A DNA stretch of 64,000 bases from BJ22 sp021298375 (GTDB lineage: Bacteria; Planctomycetota; Planctomycetia; Pirellulales; Pirellulaceae), in contig JBKDOL010000032.1 of NCBI GenBank assembly GCA_046343015.1, forward strand, positions 62,001 to 126,000, read 5' to 3'. Position 1 is the stretch's first letter. Each line of letters starts with the position of its first letter. The notes under the pieces were generated by a model. It saw only the letters and a program-made list of their open reading frames with translations, ran no database searches and was not told where the DNA came from. Both the position numbers and the translations under genes were made by a program. Positions 24,449 through 33,616 of this stretch are shown here, piece by piece.

Positions 24449-26569
24449 TTACTTCAGATGCTCAAGCAGATATTCCCAGCGAAGCATCCCGTAAGTGCTG
24501 CCGATTCCGTGATCGAACTCCGGATAAATCATCTGGTCAAACCGCTTGTTGGCAGCGTGCAGGGCTTTGCCCAACTGCCAGGTGTTGGCTGGATGCACGT
24601 TGTCATCGACCAGACCGTGCACCAAAAACAGTTTTCCCTTCAGCTGCGAGGCAAACTGCATACAGGCTCCAGCAGTGTAGCCCTCCGGATTTTCCTGAGG
24701 CGTCCGCATGTAACGCTCTGTGTAAATGGAGTCGTAATTCCGCCAGTCGGTCACTGGCGCACCAGAAACCGACACCTGGAAGACATCGGGATACTTCAGC
24801 ACGGCCAAGGCTGACATGTAGCCACCGTAGGAGTGCCCGAAGATCCCGACACGGCTCGAGTCGATATAAGCCCGTTGGCAGAGAAAGCGAACCCCTTCGG
24901 CCTGGTCGGCAATATCGGGCCCGCCCAGCTTAAGGTAGGTTGCGGACTCAAAGGCCTTGCCCCGGCCAACTGTGCCCCGATTGCCAATCTTGGCGATCAC
25001 GAAACCCAACTCACAGGCCGGATTCATCGGCGTGTAGCGATTGTTGAAAGCCTGAGATTCAGGGCCGCCGTAGACATCGATCACCAGCGGATACTTCCGC
25101 GCCGGATCGAATTGAGATGGCTTGTTCAGCACGCCGTAGATCATCGTTTTCCCGTCGTCAGTGGTGAACGAGAACATCTCCGGTGGAGCAAAACCTGCGG
25201 CCGCCGCAGCCTCCACGCTGCCTTTTGCCAATTCGGCAACTTCCTTCCCGTCTTCGTCGTACACCACAGTGCAGGGAGGAATATCGTATTGTTCACGTAC
25301 GGCCAGAACGAAGCGGTTCGAGGGTGAAATGTCGAACGAAGTGTGATTCAGCGGGCTGCTGGTCAGCCTGCGATGGTCGGAACCATCCAGCCGCACGCGG
25401 TGCAGTTGGGTGCTGTAGGGGTTCGCATCGCTGAAGGCGCTGTAATAGAAATAGCCAGCCGCCTCGTCGACCAGTTCGATTCGATTGCAGGGGTAGTTTG
25501 CGACTTGGGAAAGTGGATTGAGCAACCGGCCATCGAGATGCCGCAACTGAAAATGCCGGTAGCCATTGGCCTCGGTCTCCCAGATGAACCGCTCGCCATC
25601 GGACAGAAACTGCATCCCGGGGGAGTTTTCCTGCCAAGTCTCCTGCGTTTCGGTGAGCACCGTCCGCACAGCCAAAGTCTCGATGTCGATCGCCAGCACA
25701 TCAAGCACGTTTTGTCGGCGGCCGGTGCGATTGACCAGTAACTCCTTGCCACTCGGTGTGTAGCGCACGTTATAGAGGTACTGCATCGGCTCTCCCGGAA
25801 TCGAAACTTTTTTCGCTTCCTGCTTGGCCAGGTCGTAGATCCAGAGGCTGACCTCAGGGTTTTTCTCGCCCGGCTTTGGATAGCGGACGGTCTTCAGTGC
25901 CGTGTAGAGGTCCTCATTGGCGACAGTCAGGTAATAATCCTTCATCCCCGCCTCATCGACTTCGTACCAGGCGAGCTTGCGGCTGTCGGGTGACCACCAC
26001 ATTGCATCCTTCTGGTTCAATTCCTCGCCGTAGACCCAGCAGCAGGTGCCGAAGCGATGAAACTCGCTGCCGGTGGTCGTCAGCTGACGTTTCTCGATCG
26101 GTTCGGCCGTGGACTCCAGCCAGACATTGGCGTCGCGGTAAACAGCTTTCCATTTTCCATCGGGCGAGGGTTCCACCGTTCGCTGCTCAGCCCGACGGAC
26201 GGGAGTTCCGGCTGGTCTGGAGGGCAATCCCTTGGGTCGCTCCGCCGCGGCAGGTTCAGCTGCCGACTCAGCCACTTGACCGCTGCCCAAATCGAGGGCC
26301 CAACGTTTATCGTTGAGGCCAAAGCTCAGCGACTTGCCATCGGCCGCCCAGACTGGCTTGTCGACTCGGCCTCCGCCCGCCAGGCCATTCCGCTTTTGCA
26401 TGAATTCCTGCATCCGCGCGATTCCATAGTCGGGAACTGGCCCCGACTTCTGTTCGCTGAGCTGCGGCTGCGCATTTGCCTGCGCGAGCAAGCCGTTTGA
26501 GTCGCAAACACAGAGGCCGGTCCAGAGAAGGCAAACGAGCAGCAATCGGGTCGGAGCGAGTGATTTCAT
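24449..26569 (-). CDS. Exported prolyl oligopeptidase-family peptidase (S9, DPP IV type)
   Basis: A 706-residue serine peptidase of family S9B, expected to release dipeptides from peptides outside the cytoplasm. A signal peptide (TRLLLVCLLWTGLCVCDSNG) is followed by a beta-propeller domain typical of the dipeptidyl peptidase IV N-terminus (MWWSPDSRKLAWYEVDEAGM, NVRYTPSGKELLVNRTGRRQ). The C-terminal alpha/beta hydrolase (about 480-706) has the nucleophile elbow GHSYGGYMS (Ser about 580), the acid in VHGLVDDNVHP (Asp about 655) and FDHGIG (His about 686). All triad positions are present. It is monocistronic and divergent from the glutaminyl cyclase gene. Confidence 0.92.
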   Translation of the reverse strand: MKSLAPTRLLLVCLLWTGLCVCDSNGLLAQANAQPQLSEQKSGPVPDYGIARMQEFMQKRNGLAGGGRVDKPVWAADGKSLSFGLNDKRWALDLGSGQVAESAAEPAAAERPKGLPSRPAGTPVRRAEQRTVEPSPDGKWKAVYRDANVWLESTAEPIEKRQLTTTGSEFHRFGTCCWVYGEELNQKDAMWWSPDSRKLAWYEVDEAGMKDYYLTVANEDLYTALKTVRYPKPGEKNPEVSLWIYDLAKQEAKKVSIPGEPMQYLYNVRYTPSGKELLVNRTGRRQNVLDVLAIDIETLAVRTVLTETQETWQENSPGMQFLSDGERFIWETEANGYRHFQLRHLDGRLLNPLSQVANYPCNRIELVDEAAGYFYYSAFSDANPYSTQLHRVRLDGSDHRRLTSSPLNHTSFDISPSNRFVLAVREQYDIPPCTVVYDEDGKEVAELAKGSVEAAAAAGFAPPEMFSFTTDDGKTMIYGVLNKPSQFDPARKYPLVIDVYGGPESQAFNNRYTPMNPACELGFVIAKIGNRGTVGRGKAFESATYLKLGGPDIADQAEGVRFLCQRAYIDSSRVGIFGHSYGGYMSALAVLKYPDVFQVSVSGAPVTDWRNYDSIYTERYMRTPQENPEGYTAGACMQFASQLKGKLFLVHGLVDDNVHPANTWQLGKALHAANKRFDQMIYPEFDHGIGSTYGMLRWEYLLEHLK

Positions 26570-26898
26570 GTCAACAAAGGCTTTCCGGGGGACTGGGATG
26601 ATTTCACAGACGACAATCCCCGGATTTTAATCGGCTGGTTTCAGGCTGGCGACCGTGCCGCCGAGCCGCTGCTGCCGAGCCGGCCAAAGAGACATCGTCA
26701 GGGGTGGCTGCCGTTTGTTACAATCGGCCGCATTTGCCCAGCGCTGCGGGCTGCAATCCCCGGGTCCGGCGAGCGCAGCTCGCGCACTGAGCCTGTTTCG
26801 CGCGAAAGTGTTTTCGGTAAGCGGTAAGTTTCCGCGGGGGCCTGAAATCGAAGTTCTGCAGCGCAAAACTCGTCCAAGCGTTTTCTCGACAGGCAGTC
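26570..26898. other. Divergent promoter region between S9 peptidase and glutaminyl cyclase
   Basis: About 329 bp without a gene. A possible -10 element TACAAT is at 26719-26724 on the + strand, without a good -35. No repeats were noticed. Confidence 0.4.
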
Positions 26899-27783
26899 AT
26901 GACCAAAAAAAAGAGTGTTTTAAATCAGGCCCGCGAAGGCAAATTGCCTGACCGGTCCGGACCGGGGACGGGGAAAGCGGTTCGACCCGCCGCCAGAAGG
27001 CCGATGCGCTGGGACCTCGTCTTCATCTTTCTTGTCATTTCAATTGGCGGAAGTTGGGCCGTGCTCGCGTTCCGCCCAGGAATCACCGTGCCCGTCTATA
27101 CCTACCGGGTCGTCAAGACCTACCCCCATGACCCCAATGCGTTTACCCAAGGACTGCTGATCGATCCCGACGGCACGGTTTTTGAAAGCACAGGCCAGTA
27201 TGGCGAGTCGACGCTCCGCAAGTATCGCCTCGAGACGGGCGAACTTGTCAAGCAGATTGACTTGGCTCCAAAGTACTTTGGCGAAGGGCTTGCCCGCTGG
27301 GGGGATCGCTTCTACCAGCTGACCTGGAAAGAGGAGACTTGTTTTGTTTACGACTCGGAGTTCAATCGGGTCGAGGAATTCACCTATGACACCGATGGCT
27401 GGGGCCTGACCAGTACGGAAACCGAATTGGTGATGAGCAATGGAACGCATCGCCTCTCGTTTCGCGACCCCCAGACTTTCGAAGAACGCAGGTATGCCTG
27501 GGTGCGGATGGGTGGCCGGTTGGTGCCTCGGCTCAATGAGCTGGAATATTACGCAGGAAAAATCTATGCCAACCAGTTGGACAGCGATCTGGTTTTTGTG
27601 ATTGAGCCCCAAACGGGAAACGTGTTGTCGGTGATCGATTTGGCTGGACTTTGGCCCTACAAGGAACGGCAGAAAGAGGGGAGCGTGCTCAACGGGATCG
27701 CTGTGATGCCCGGGACCAAGCGGATGTTTGTGACCGGCAAGTATTGCCCGAAGATTTATGAGCTGGAGTTGATTCCGAAGTAG
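26899..27783 (+). CDS. Membrane-anchored glutaminyl-peptide cyclotransferase (plant/bacterial type)
   Basis: Converts N-terminal glutamine of peptides to pyroglutamate. A basic N-terminus and one membrane helix (about residues 37-57, WDLVFIFLVISIGGSWAVLA) anchor a five-bladed propeller domain outside the cytoplasm. Family features are FTQGLLIDPDGTVFESTGQY, STLRKYRLETGE, FGEGLARWGDRFYQLTWKE, GWGLTSTETELVMSNGT, LNELEYYAGKIYANQL, and VLNGIAVMPGTKRMFVTGKY. This belongs to the glutamine cyclotransferase family that includes the papaya enzyme, not the zinc-dependent animal type. It lies 72 bp before the pyrimidine phosphorylase gene; a functional link is not evident. Confidence 0.9.
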   Translation: MTKKKSVLNQAREGKLPDRSGPGTGKAVRPAARRPMRWDLVFIFLVISIGGSWAVLAFRPGITVPVYTYRVVKTYPHDPNAFTQGLLIDPDGTVFESTGQYGESTLRKYRLETGELVKQIDLAPKYFGEGLARWGDRFYQLTWKEETCFVYDSEFNRVEEFTYDTDGWGLTSTETELVMSNGTHRLSFRDPQTFEERRYAWVRMGGRLVPRLNELEYYAGKIYANQLDSDLVFVIEPQTGNVLSVIDLAGLWPYKERQKEGSVLNGIAVMPGTKRMFVTGKYCPKIYELELIPK

Positions 27784-27855
27784 GGCGAAGCAGTCCTGCA
27801 CCCGCCCCTTTCTTTCGGTATCTTTTTCACAAATGCACCCCAAGTCCCTCCGCCA

Positions 27856-29157
27856 ATGAATGTCGCCCAGCTGATTGCTGCCAAACGCGATGGTCGCGAA
27901 CTGACCGGCGGGGAAATCCGCTGGCTGGTGGAAGAGTATGCGGCAGAGCGGCTTCCCGACTACCAAATGGCTGCCTGGGCGATGGCGGTTTACTTTCGCG
28001 GGATGACCGAGGCGGAGATCGTTGTCCTGACTCAGGCCATGCTGGAATCTGGCCAGCCGCTCGTTTGGCCGCCCGGGCGGCCAAAGGTCGACAAACATTC
28101 AACGGGTGGAATCGGAGACAAGACCTCCATTCCGCTGGCACCGATTCTCGCCGTTTGCGGGCTGGATGTGCCCATGATTTCAGGCCGCGGGCTCGGAGCA
28201 ACGGGAGGAACGCTCGACAAGCTGGAGGCGATTCCCGGCTTTCGAACCAATCTCAGCGTGACCGAAATTCGTCGGGTGATCGCCCAAGTCGGGTGCGTCA
28301 TTACCGGTGCTTCCGGCGAGATCGCCCCAGCGGACAAACGTCTCTACAGCCTTCGGGATGTCACCGCCACGGTGCCTTCGATTCCCCTGATCACGGCCAG
28401 TATTCTCAGCAAGAAGCTGTCCGAGGGGTTGGATGCGCTGGTGCTGGACGTGAAGTGGGGCAGCGGGGCTTTCATGAAGACCCTTCCCGAGGCGCGTCGA
28501 CTGGCCGAGTCCCTGGTGCGGGTGGCCAACTTGCTGGGCGTGCGGACGCGAGCCCTGATTACGAACATGAACCGTCCGCTGGGAAGGATGATCGGCAACG
28601 GGTTGGAGGTGGACGAGTCGCTGGAGATTCTCGCAGGTTTAGGGCCCGAGGACTCGCGCGAACTGACCATTCGACTCGCTGCGGAACTGCTTGTGCTGGC
28701 TGGAGTGGATCCGCATCACGCCGCAGCTCGCAAGCGGATTATCGAGGTGCTGGAGTCGGGCGCAGCTCGCGCGCGATTCGTGCAAATGGTCGAGGCGCAG
28801 GGTGGGTCTCTCAGCCGCGATTATTCCCGGGCAACACCTCGTGAACTCCACGCCCTGCAATCAGGCTATCTGACGGCGATCGACGGAGAAGAGTTGGGGT
28901 TTGTCGTGATCGAACTGGGCGGCGGCCGCAAAGCACTGGGAGATAAAATCGATCCCGGCGTCGGGGTCGAGATGCTGTGCGAATTAGGTCAGAAAGTCCG
29001 CGCGGGTGAACCGGTAGCCCGCATTTACGCTCGAACAACGGATTCTGCTATCGACCGGCGAGTGCTGGCGGCACTCAGTTGGGGCGAAGAACCGCCGGTC
29101 ATTGAGCCGTTGGTGGCTGAAGTCGTCGAGAGTTCCACTGGAGGTCACAACCGATGA
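27856..29157 (+). CDS. deoA: Thymidine/pyrimidine-nucleoside phosphorylase
   Basis: Phosphorolyses thymidine, and in the broader family uridine, to base plus (deoxy)ribose-1-phosphate in nucleoside salvage. The 433-residue product shows the phosphorylase signature KHSTGGIGDKTSIPLAPILA, then SGRGLGATGGTLDKLEAIPG, a helical N-terminal domain (LIAAKRDGRELTGGEIRWL), ASILSKKLSEGLDALVLDVK, GSGAFMKTL, and the C-terminal domain from about 340 (GEELGFVVIELGGGRKA, KIDPGVGVEMLCELGQKV). It could equally be pdp; substrate range cannot be read from sequence. Its stop overlaps the cdd start by four bases with GGAGG upstream, so the two form a salvage operon. Confidence 0.93.
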   Translation: MNVAQLIAAKRDGRELTGGEIRWLVEEYAAERLPDYQMAAWAMAVYFRGMTEAEIVVLTQAMLESGQPLVWPPGRPKVDKHSTGGIGDKTSIPLAPILAVCGLDVPMISGRGLGATGGTLDKLEAIPGFRTNLSVTEIRRVIAQVGCVITGASGEIAPADKRLYSLRDVTATVPSIPLITASILSKKLSEGLDALVLDVKWGSGAFMKTLPEARRLAESLVRVANLLGVRTRALITNMNRPLGRMIGNGLEVDESLEILAGLGPEDSRELTIRLAAELLVLAGVDPHHAAARKRIIEVLESGAARARFVQMVEAQGGSLSRDYSRATPRELHALQSGYLTAIDGEELGFVVIELGGGRKALGDKIDPGVGVEMLCELGQKVRAGEPVARIYARTTDSAIDRRVLAALSWGEEPPVIEPLVAEVVESSTGGHNR

Positions 29158-29558
29158 GCCCGTCGATCGATTGGGAGTTATTGAAAGCCACTGCATTGGC
29201 CGCGCGCGGTCGCGCCTATGCACCCTACTCCCGCTTTCAGGTAGGTGCGGCCGTGCTGACGGAATCGGGTGAGATCTTTTCCGGCTGCAATGTGGAAAAT
29301 GCTTCCTTCGGGATCACGATTTGTGCCGAGCGAGTAACGCTCTCCAGCGCCGTGGCGGCTGGTCATCTCCGCTTTCGAGCGCTTGCCGTCTGCGCCCATC
29401 CGCTCGCTTCGCCCTGCGGTTCCTGTCGGCAGTTCATCGTCGAGTTTGGCGAGGCCATTCAAGTTCTCTCGTTCGATGCCGAGGCAACTCATTTGGAGAA
29501 ACGCTGGACCAGCGCAGAACTCCTCCCTGATCTTTTTCGTTTGCGTGAGAGCCGCTGA
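29154..29558 (+). CDS. cdd: Cytidine deaminase
   Basis: Zinc-dependent deamination of cytidine and deoxycytidine to uridine and deoxyuridine. The 134-residue protein is the homotetrameric short form: YAPYSRFQVGAAVLTESGEI, GCNVENASFGITICAERVTL with the catalytic Cys-Ala-Glu, and PCGSCRQFIVEFG supplying the other zinc cysteines. The ATG overlaps the phosphorylase stop (ATGA, 29154-29157) and is preceded by GGAGG, implying coupled translation. Deamination followed by phosphorolysis fits a single pyrimidine-salvage pathway. Confidence 0.96.
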   Translation: MSPSIDWELLKATALAARGRAYAPYSRFQVGAAVLTESGEIFSGCNVENASFGITICAERVTLSSAVAAGHLRFRALAVCAHPLASPCGSCRQFIVEFGEAIQVLSFDAEATHLEKRWTSAELLPDLFRLRESR

Positions 29559-29933
29559 CCGGCAGGGCAGGCGCGTCTCTTGTGCGACTCGCGAACGCGC
29601 TTGCAACTCCGCCCCTCGGGCAGCAACCCTTCTCCAAACTGGCTGGCTCCGCTTTTTCCACCAATGACGCGGTGCTGAAACCCGGAGGATTCGCGGGAAC
29701 GGCTCGCTTCAGCCCCGGCGAAACGGGTGGTTTCGAGTTGGATGCGTTCGCTTTATACCGGCTGTGCCGTTTGTTCAGTTCCCGCAAAGAAGGGGGGGGC
29801 GGACAGGGGCGATTGGTTTTTAACGGGATTGTGGGTCGAAGTAATTGATGCGAAGGCATCATGCTCCACGCGTTGGATCAAGGTGATTTTTCCGTCTGTA
29901 CCCTAGTCCCCAGTCCGAAGGAACGGCAACCCG
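29559..29933. other. Gene-free interval between cdd and the PDZ gene
   Basis: About 375 bp. A frame of 88 codons is open on the + strand (29582-29848), but its translation matches nothing I know and lacks a ribosome binding site, so I do not call it. No repeats or terminator were recognised. Confidence 0.45.
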
Positions 29934-31214
29934 ATGACTGCCCGCTGGTTTACGCTCGCTTTTATTGCTGTTCTGGTCGGTTCACCCGTCGCGCTTCTGG
30001 CTCAGCAAGGCGACTCGAAGGCCGAAGAGTCGCGGGGCCCCGGGCGTTTTTTCCGCAAGTTGCGGGAAGACTTTGCGCCCAAAAAAGAGGAGGAGGCGAA
30101 AGCCAAGGAAACGCCCCGGACCGCTGACCGCAGCGCGGCAGCCGGCCGCGAAGAGGGTGGCTTCCAACCGATCTTCTCACCCCCAGCCTTTTTGGGAGGC
30201 TCTGCCGGAAAACGGAATGAACAGGAGCAGGATGGAAATCCGCCGCCGAGCCGGACTCCGTTTAAGTTGAGCCAACCGTCTCTCCCTCCCCCGGTCGCCA
30301 ACACCTTGCCCCGGAACTTGAGCGGCCAAGCCCAACCGCAGCGTCTGCCGGCACCTGCTGCCAACTCGCAGCGCCTGCCGGCCAATCCACGTCCTGGCAC
30401 GACGCGACCTGCCACCGCTCCCAATCCGGGCGCCAGAGAGACGCCAGTCCCCAATCCGAGCATTCCGAATTTCGAGGTTCCCACCAGCCCCGTAAAGAAA
30501 CTGCCCAAGCCACCCCTGTATCAGGGATTCGGCTTTGAACTGTCTGACACAGATGACGGCCTGGAGATTAAATCAGTCAAGCCCGACGGTAACGCTGATC
30601 AAGCCAAGTTGAAAAAAGGTGATCGGATCACGCAGATCGGTGGCGTCGAGGTCGAACTCAAACAACAGTTCGAAGAAATCGCCGAGATGCTGGAAAATGG
30701 TGACCAGATCGAAATTGTCATTGCCCGCCGCGGCAAGGAAGAAGACATCACCCTGCAATTTGGCCAGCCCCCGGTTGTCGAAGAGCCGGCAGGTTCAAAA
30801 AGACCGGGCCGCGAGTTGGCTTTGGAGGCGGAGACTGAACCAGCCGATGTCGCGCTGAACGATTCCAGGGAAATTCGGGACTTTGCTCCACCCCCCAGCG
30901 GTTCCAGCCGATATGAACCAGGGGTGAGTGAGCTACCTGAGGCAATCACTGGGGAAAGTCGCCAGACGCCAAACGGTTTCCGGCCGCCGGCACTGCCGAA
31001 CCAGGACGAGTTGCCGCGTAAGGACGAACTGCCGCGTAAGGACGAGATCAACAGCAGTTTGCCGAGCCAGATTGAGTTGCTCAAGGTCATACGCGAGCAA
31101 CAGGAAACCATCCGACAACTGCAGACACAGGTTCAGCAACTCCGGGTGGACCAACAACGTCAACCACAATCGCCCCAACAGGCAACACAGGGTAAGTCGC
31201 GAAGTAAACGCTAG
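29934..31214 (+). CDS. Exported PDZ-domain protein with low-complexity arms
   Basis: A 426-residue protein of unknown function. A signal peptide (TLAFIAVLVGSPVALLAQQ) precedes a charged, then proline-rich disordered region (about 30-185). A single PDZ domain lies at about 195-275 (YQGFGFELSDTDDGLEIKSV, KLKKGDRITQIGGVEVEL, DQIEIVIARRGKEEDITLQF). The tail contains two copies of DELPRK (residues about 356-370, encoded by 18-bp direct repeats) and a C-terminal glutamine-rich coiled coil (ELLKVIREQQETIRQLQTQV). No protease domain is fused, so it is not DegP. It probably acts as a periplasmic scaffold. It is monocistronic and closed by the terminator at 31278-31310. Confidence 0.75.
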   Translation: MTARWFTLAFIAVLVGSPVALLAQQGDSKAEESRGPGRFFRKLREDFAPKKEEEAKAKETPRTADRSAAAGREEGGFQPIFSPPAFLGGSAGKRNEQEQDGNPPPSRTPFKLSQPSLPPPVANTLPRNLSGQAQPQRLPAPAANSQRLPANPRPGTTRPATAPNPGARETPVPNPSIPNFEVPTSPVKKLPKPPLYQGFGFELSDTDDGLEIKSVKPDGNADQAKLKKGDRITQIGGVEVELKQQFEEIAEMLENGDQIEIVIARRGKEEDITLQFGQPPVVEEPAGSKRPGRELALEAETEPADVALNDSREIRDFAPPPSGSSRYEPGVSELPEAITGESRQTPNGFRPPALPNQDELPRKDELPRKDEINSSLPSQIELLKVIREQQETIRQLQTQVQQLRVDQQRQPQSPQQATQGKSRSKR

Positions 31215-31277
31215 ACAGGACCTTCCCACCGCATAGCTTCGTGCGACTGTTCCGCGAGGAACAGGATTGCACTAACA

Positions 31278-31310
31278 ACACGGCCGCCTCCGGGCGGCCG
31301 TGTTTTTTTA
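31278..31310 (+). terminator. Rho-independent terminator after the PDZ gene
   Basis: An 11-bp perfect stem ACACGGCCGCC / GGCGGCCGTGT with a 4-nt loop TCCG is followed by seven Ts. It lies 64 bp after the PDZ stop codon and is one of the two cleanest intrinsic terminators in the window. Confidence 0.93.
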
Positions 31311-31427
31311 TTATGACCGCGAGAATCGGTACAATCTGCGGGAGCAGTTGCCCCGTCTTTGGAAAACCGGCACAGCGCTGGCGCTATCCCGGGGCACACT
31401 ATCTTGATGCCTTCTGCGCATTACCCA

Positions 31428-31505
31428 AACCACGTGCCTCATCAACGTGACTGAACCACGTGCCTGAACCACGTGCCTCATCAACGTGCCTGACTAACGT
31501 TTTGT
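31428..31505. repeat. Tandem repeat, 6 x 13 bp
   Basis: Six 13-bp units, three reading AACCACGTGCCT plus C or G, two reading ATCAACGTG with CTG-type ends, and a diverged last ACTAACGTTTTGT. Each complete unit contains the core ACGTG. It lies 61 bp upstream of the KdsD-like start, so it could sit in its leader. Confidence 0.88.
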
Positions 31506-31566
31506 CGCGAATGCCCGCTTCGCTCTGCGGCAAGGTAAGTGATTCGCGCCGACAGCCCATTGGAAC

Positions 31567-32610
31567 ATGCCAAACCACGGCAGCTTTGTGTCTCACGGCG
31601 ACTCGACTAACTCTGAACTACTTCCGGCTCCGGAATTGATCCGGCTGGCGAGGGACGTGCTGCGCTGGGAGGCAAACTGCCTGACCGACCTGGCGGAACA
31701 ATTGGGCGAACCCTTTGTTGAGGTGGTGCGCGCGATACTCGCCTGTCGCGGGAAGCTGGTGCTGACCGGGATGGGGAAGATGGGGTCGATTGCGCACAAG
31801 GCAACTGCGACTTTTTGCAGTTTGGGCACTCCGGCAGTATATCTGCATCCGGCGGATGGCTTGCACGGCGACTTGGGCGTGGCCGCACCGGGCGACCTGC
31901 TGCTCGCCTTATCCAATAGTGGTCAGACTGAAGAGGTTGCAGCCCTGCTGCCCTACCTGCACCGTCGGGGAATCCCGGTGGTGGCGATTACCAGCCGTCC
32001 GGGCAGCGGGCTGGGTGGGCAAGCTGATTTCATCTTGAACTTGGGAATCGAGCGCGAGGCCGATCCAATCACGGCGGCGCCCACCGCCAGTACCACGGCG
32101 GCTCTGGCTCTCTGTGATGCGCTGGCCGTGGCTGTGGCGCGATGTCGGGGGCTGACTGCGGACCAGTTTGCCCTGTTTCATCCGGGAGGATTTCTCGGTC
32201 GTCGGCTGCTGTTGACTGTCGGCGAACTGATGCACTCCGGTCAACAGCTTCCGCTGATTGGACCGGACGAGACACTTCGTCGGGCGATTGTCGAGATCAC
32301 CAGCAAGGCGCTGGGAGCGGTTTTCGTGGTGGCGAAGGAAGGAAAACTGGTCGGGATTCTCACTGATGGCGACCTGCGGCGAAGTTTGACCCGGACTGCC
32401 AATCCTCTCGATGAGCCGGTAGCACGGCACATGACAATCGATCCGCGAACGATCACTGGCGAGGTCAAGGCTGTGGCTGCCCTGCAACTGATGGAGCAGC
32501 ATGCAATTACGGTTCTGCCAGTCATCAATCGGGCAAATGAGCCGGTCGGTGCCGTTCATCTTCACGATTTGGTCCAAGCAGGATTGGGCCCCGGTTTCGG
32601 AACGGCCTAA
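31567..32610 (+). CDS. kdsD: KdsD/KpsF-type arabinose-5-phosphate isomerase (SIS + two CBS)
   Basis: Interconverts ribulose-5-phosphate and arabinose-5-phosphate, the precursor of Kdo. The 347-residue protein has an SIS domain at about 50-190 (LTGMGKMGSIAHKATATFCS, HPADGLHGDLGVAAPGDLLL, ALSNSGQTEEV) and two CBS repeats at about 222-340 (PLIGPDETLRRAIVEITSKA, GAVFVVAKEGKLVGILTDGD, QHAITVLPVINRANEPVGAV). PGGFLGRRLL before the CBS pair is typical of KdsD/GutQ. It stands 40 bp before the ABC permease and probably begins the surface-polysaccharide cluster, supplying a sugar precursor. The other Kdo enzymes are not in the window. Confidence 0.9.
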   Translation: MPNHGSFVSHGDSTNSELLPAPELIRLARDVLRWEANCLTDLAEQLGEPFVEVVRAILACRGKLVLTGMGKMGSIAHKATATFCSLGTPAVYLHPADGLHGDLGVAAPGDLLLALSNSGQTEEVAALLPYLHRRGIPVVAITSRPGSGLGGQADFILNLGIEREADPITAAPTASTTAALALCDALAVAVARCRGLTADQFALFHPGGFLGRRLLLTVGELMHSGQQLPLIGPDETLRRAIVEITSKALGAVFVVAKEGKLVGILTDGDLRRSLTRTANPLDEPVARHMTIDPRTITGEVKAVAALQLMEQHAITVLPVINRANEPVGAVHLHDLVQAGLGPGFGTA

Positions 32611-32649
32611 AATTGGCTGCAGCGACTTTACCCAACCCAACAAGCGTCC

Positions 32650-33558
32650 ATGAGTAACCCTCGAACTGAGTCCTCTGTCACCGCCGAGTTGCCTGCGGGC
32701 TGGCCAGCTCCTGGCCTGCCGGAGACGGTCTATGATGCGGAGCCCGAGATAGCCCACCCCTTGCGGTTGCTGGGGAACGTGTTTCGCTCGGCTTGGGAAG
32801 GCCGCGAGTTGGCTTGGCGGTTGTTCGTGCGGAACGTTCGGGGGATGTACCGGCAAACGGCCTTGGGCCTGCTGTGGATATTCCTGCCACCCCTGGCCAA
32901 TACGGCGATTTGGGTTTTTTTGCGGGCCCAGCGGGTACTCGACTTCGACTTTCCCTCAGGTGTCCACCCCACGGTCTACATTTTGACCGGAATGATTCTC
33001 TGGCAGGCGTTCATCGATGCCTTGCAAATGCCGCTCAATACGCTGAACCAAAACCGCTCGATGATCAGCAAGTTGAACTTCCCCCGTGAGGCCCTGTTGG
33101 CGGAGGGATTGGGCGACGTGCTGTTTAATACGCTGGTGCGGCTGTTGCTGCTGCTGCCGGCGCTATTTATCTACGGGGCCAATTGGAGTTGGGCTGCCCT
33201 GTTGGCCCCGCTGGTAGCGTTGCTAATGGTGCTCTTTGCTACGGGCCTGGGGCTGCTGCTCATGCCGATCGGTTCCCTCTATCAGGATGTTTCGCGGTTT
33301 CTCAGTGTCGGCCTCCCGTTCTGGATGATCCTGACTCCGATAATCTACGCTCCACCAACCGGGTTTCCGGGCAACCTGCTGAACTGGCTCAATCCTGCCA
33401 GCCCGTTGTTGATGTGCGCTCGCGACCTGCTGTTGCTGGGAAATTGTGGCAACCCGGCCGCGCTTTGGTACGGTCTGGTGGCGATCCCCCTGTTTTTATT
33501 CGGCTTGGTGGTCTACCGGCTCGCGCTCCCGGCGCTGATCGAGCGGATGACCAGTTAA
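32650..33558 (+). CDS. ABC-2 type polysaccharide export permease (Wzm-like)
   Basis: Integral-membrane subunit of an ABC exporter for surface polysaccharide. The 302-residue protein has a cytoplasmic N-terminus of about 40 residues, LFVRNVRGMYRQTALGLLWI (the typical lead-in of the ABC-2 family) and about six membrane helices (for example YILTGMILWQAFIDAL, LFNTLVRLLLLLPALFIYG, LLAPLVALLMVLFATGLGLL, PLFLFGLVVYRLAL). LNFPREALLAEGLGDVL is a conserved cytoplasmic loop. Gene order with the ATPase 58 bp downstream is the Wzm-Wzt order of O-antigen and capsule exporters. Confidence 0.9.
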   Translation: MSNPRTESSVTAELPAGWPAPGLPETVYDAEPEIAHPLRLLGNVFRSAWEGRELAWRLFVRNVRGMYRQTALGLLWIFLPPLANTAIWVFLRAQRVLDFDFPSGVHPTVYILTGMILWQAFIDALQMPLNTLNQNRSMISKLNFPREALLAEGLGDVLFNTLVRLLLLLPALFIYGANWSWAALLAPLVALLMVLFATGLGLLLMPIGSLYQDVSRFLSVGLPFWMILTPIIYAPPTGFPGNLLNWLNPASPLLMCARDLLLLGNCGNPAALWYGLVAIPLFLFGLVVYRLALPALIERMTS

Positions 33559-33616
33559 TAGGCCGGGGTGAAAAGGCATCCTGGACCGCTTCCTGTCTAT
33601 TTTTCCCAGTGGTTTC

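Larger units (their letters stand above)
31215..31566. other. Intergenic region before the polysaccharide cluster
   Basis: About 352 bp holding the PDZ-gene terminator, a possible -10 element TACAAT at 31330-31335 and the 13-bp repeat array at 31428-31505. No gene is supported. Confidence 0.5.

Noticed and set aside
29582..29848. 88-codon open frame between cdd and the PDZ gene
   Set aside because: No Shine-Dalgarno, no recognisable sequence and an abnormal composition; most likely noncoding.
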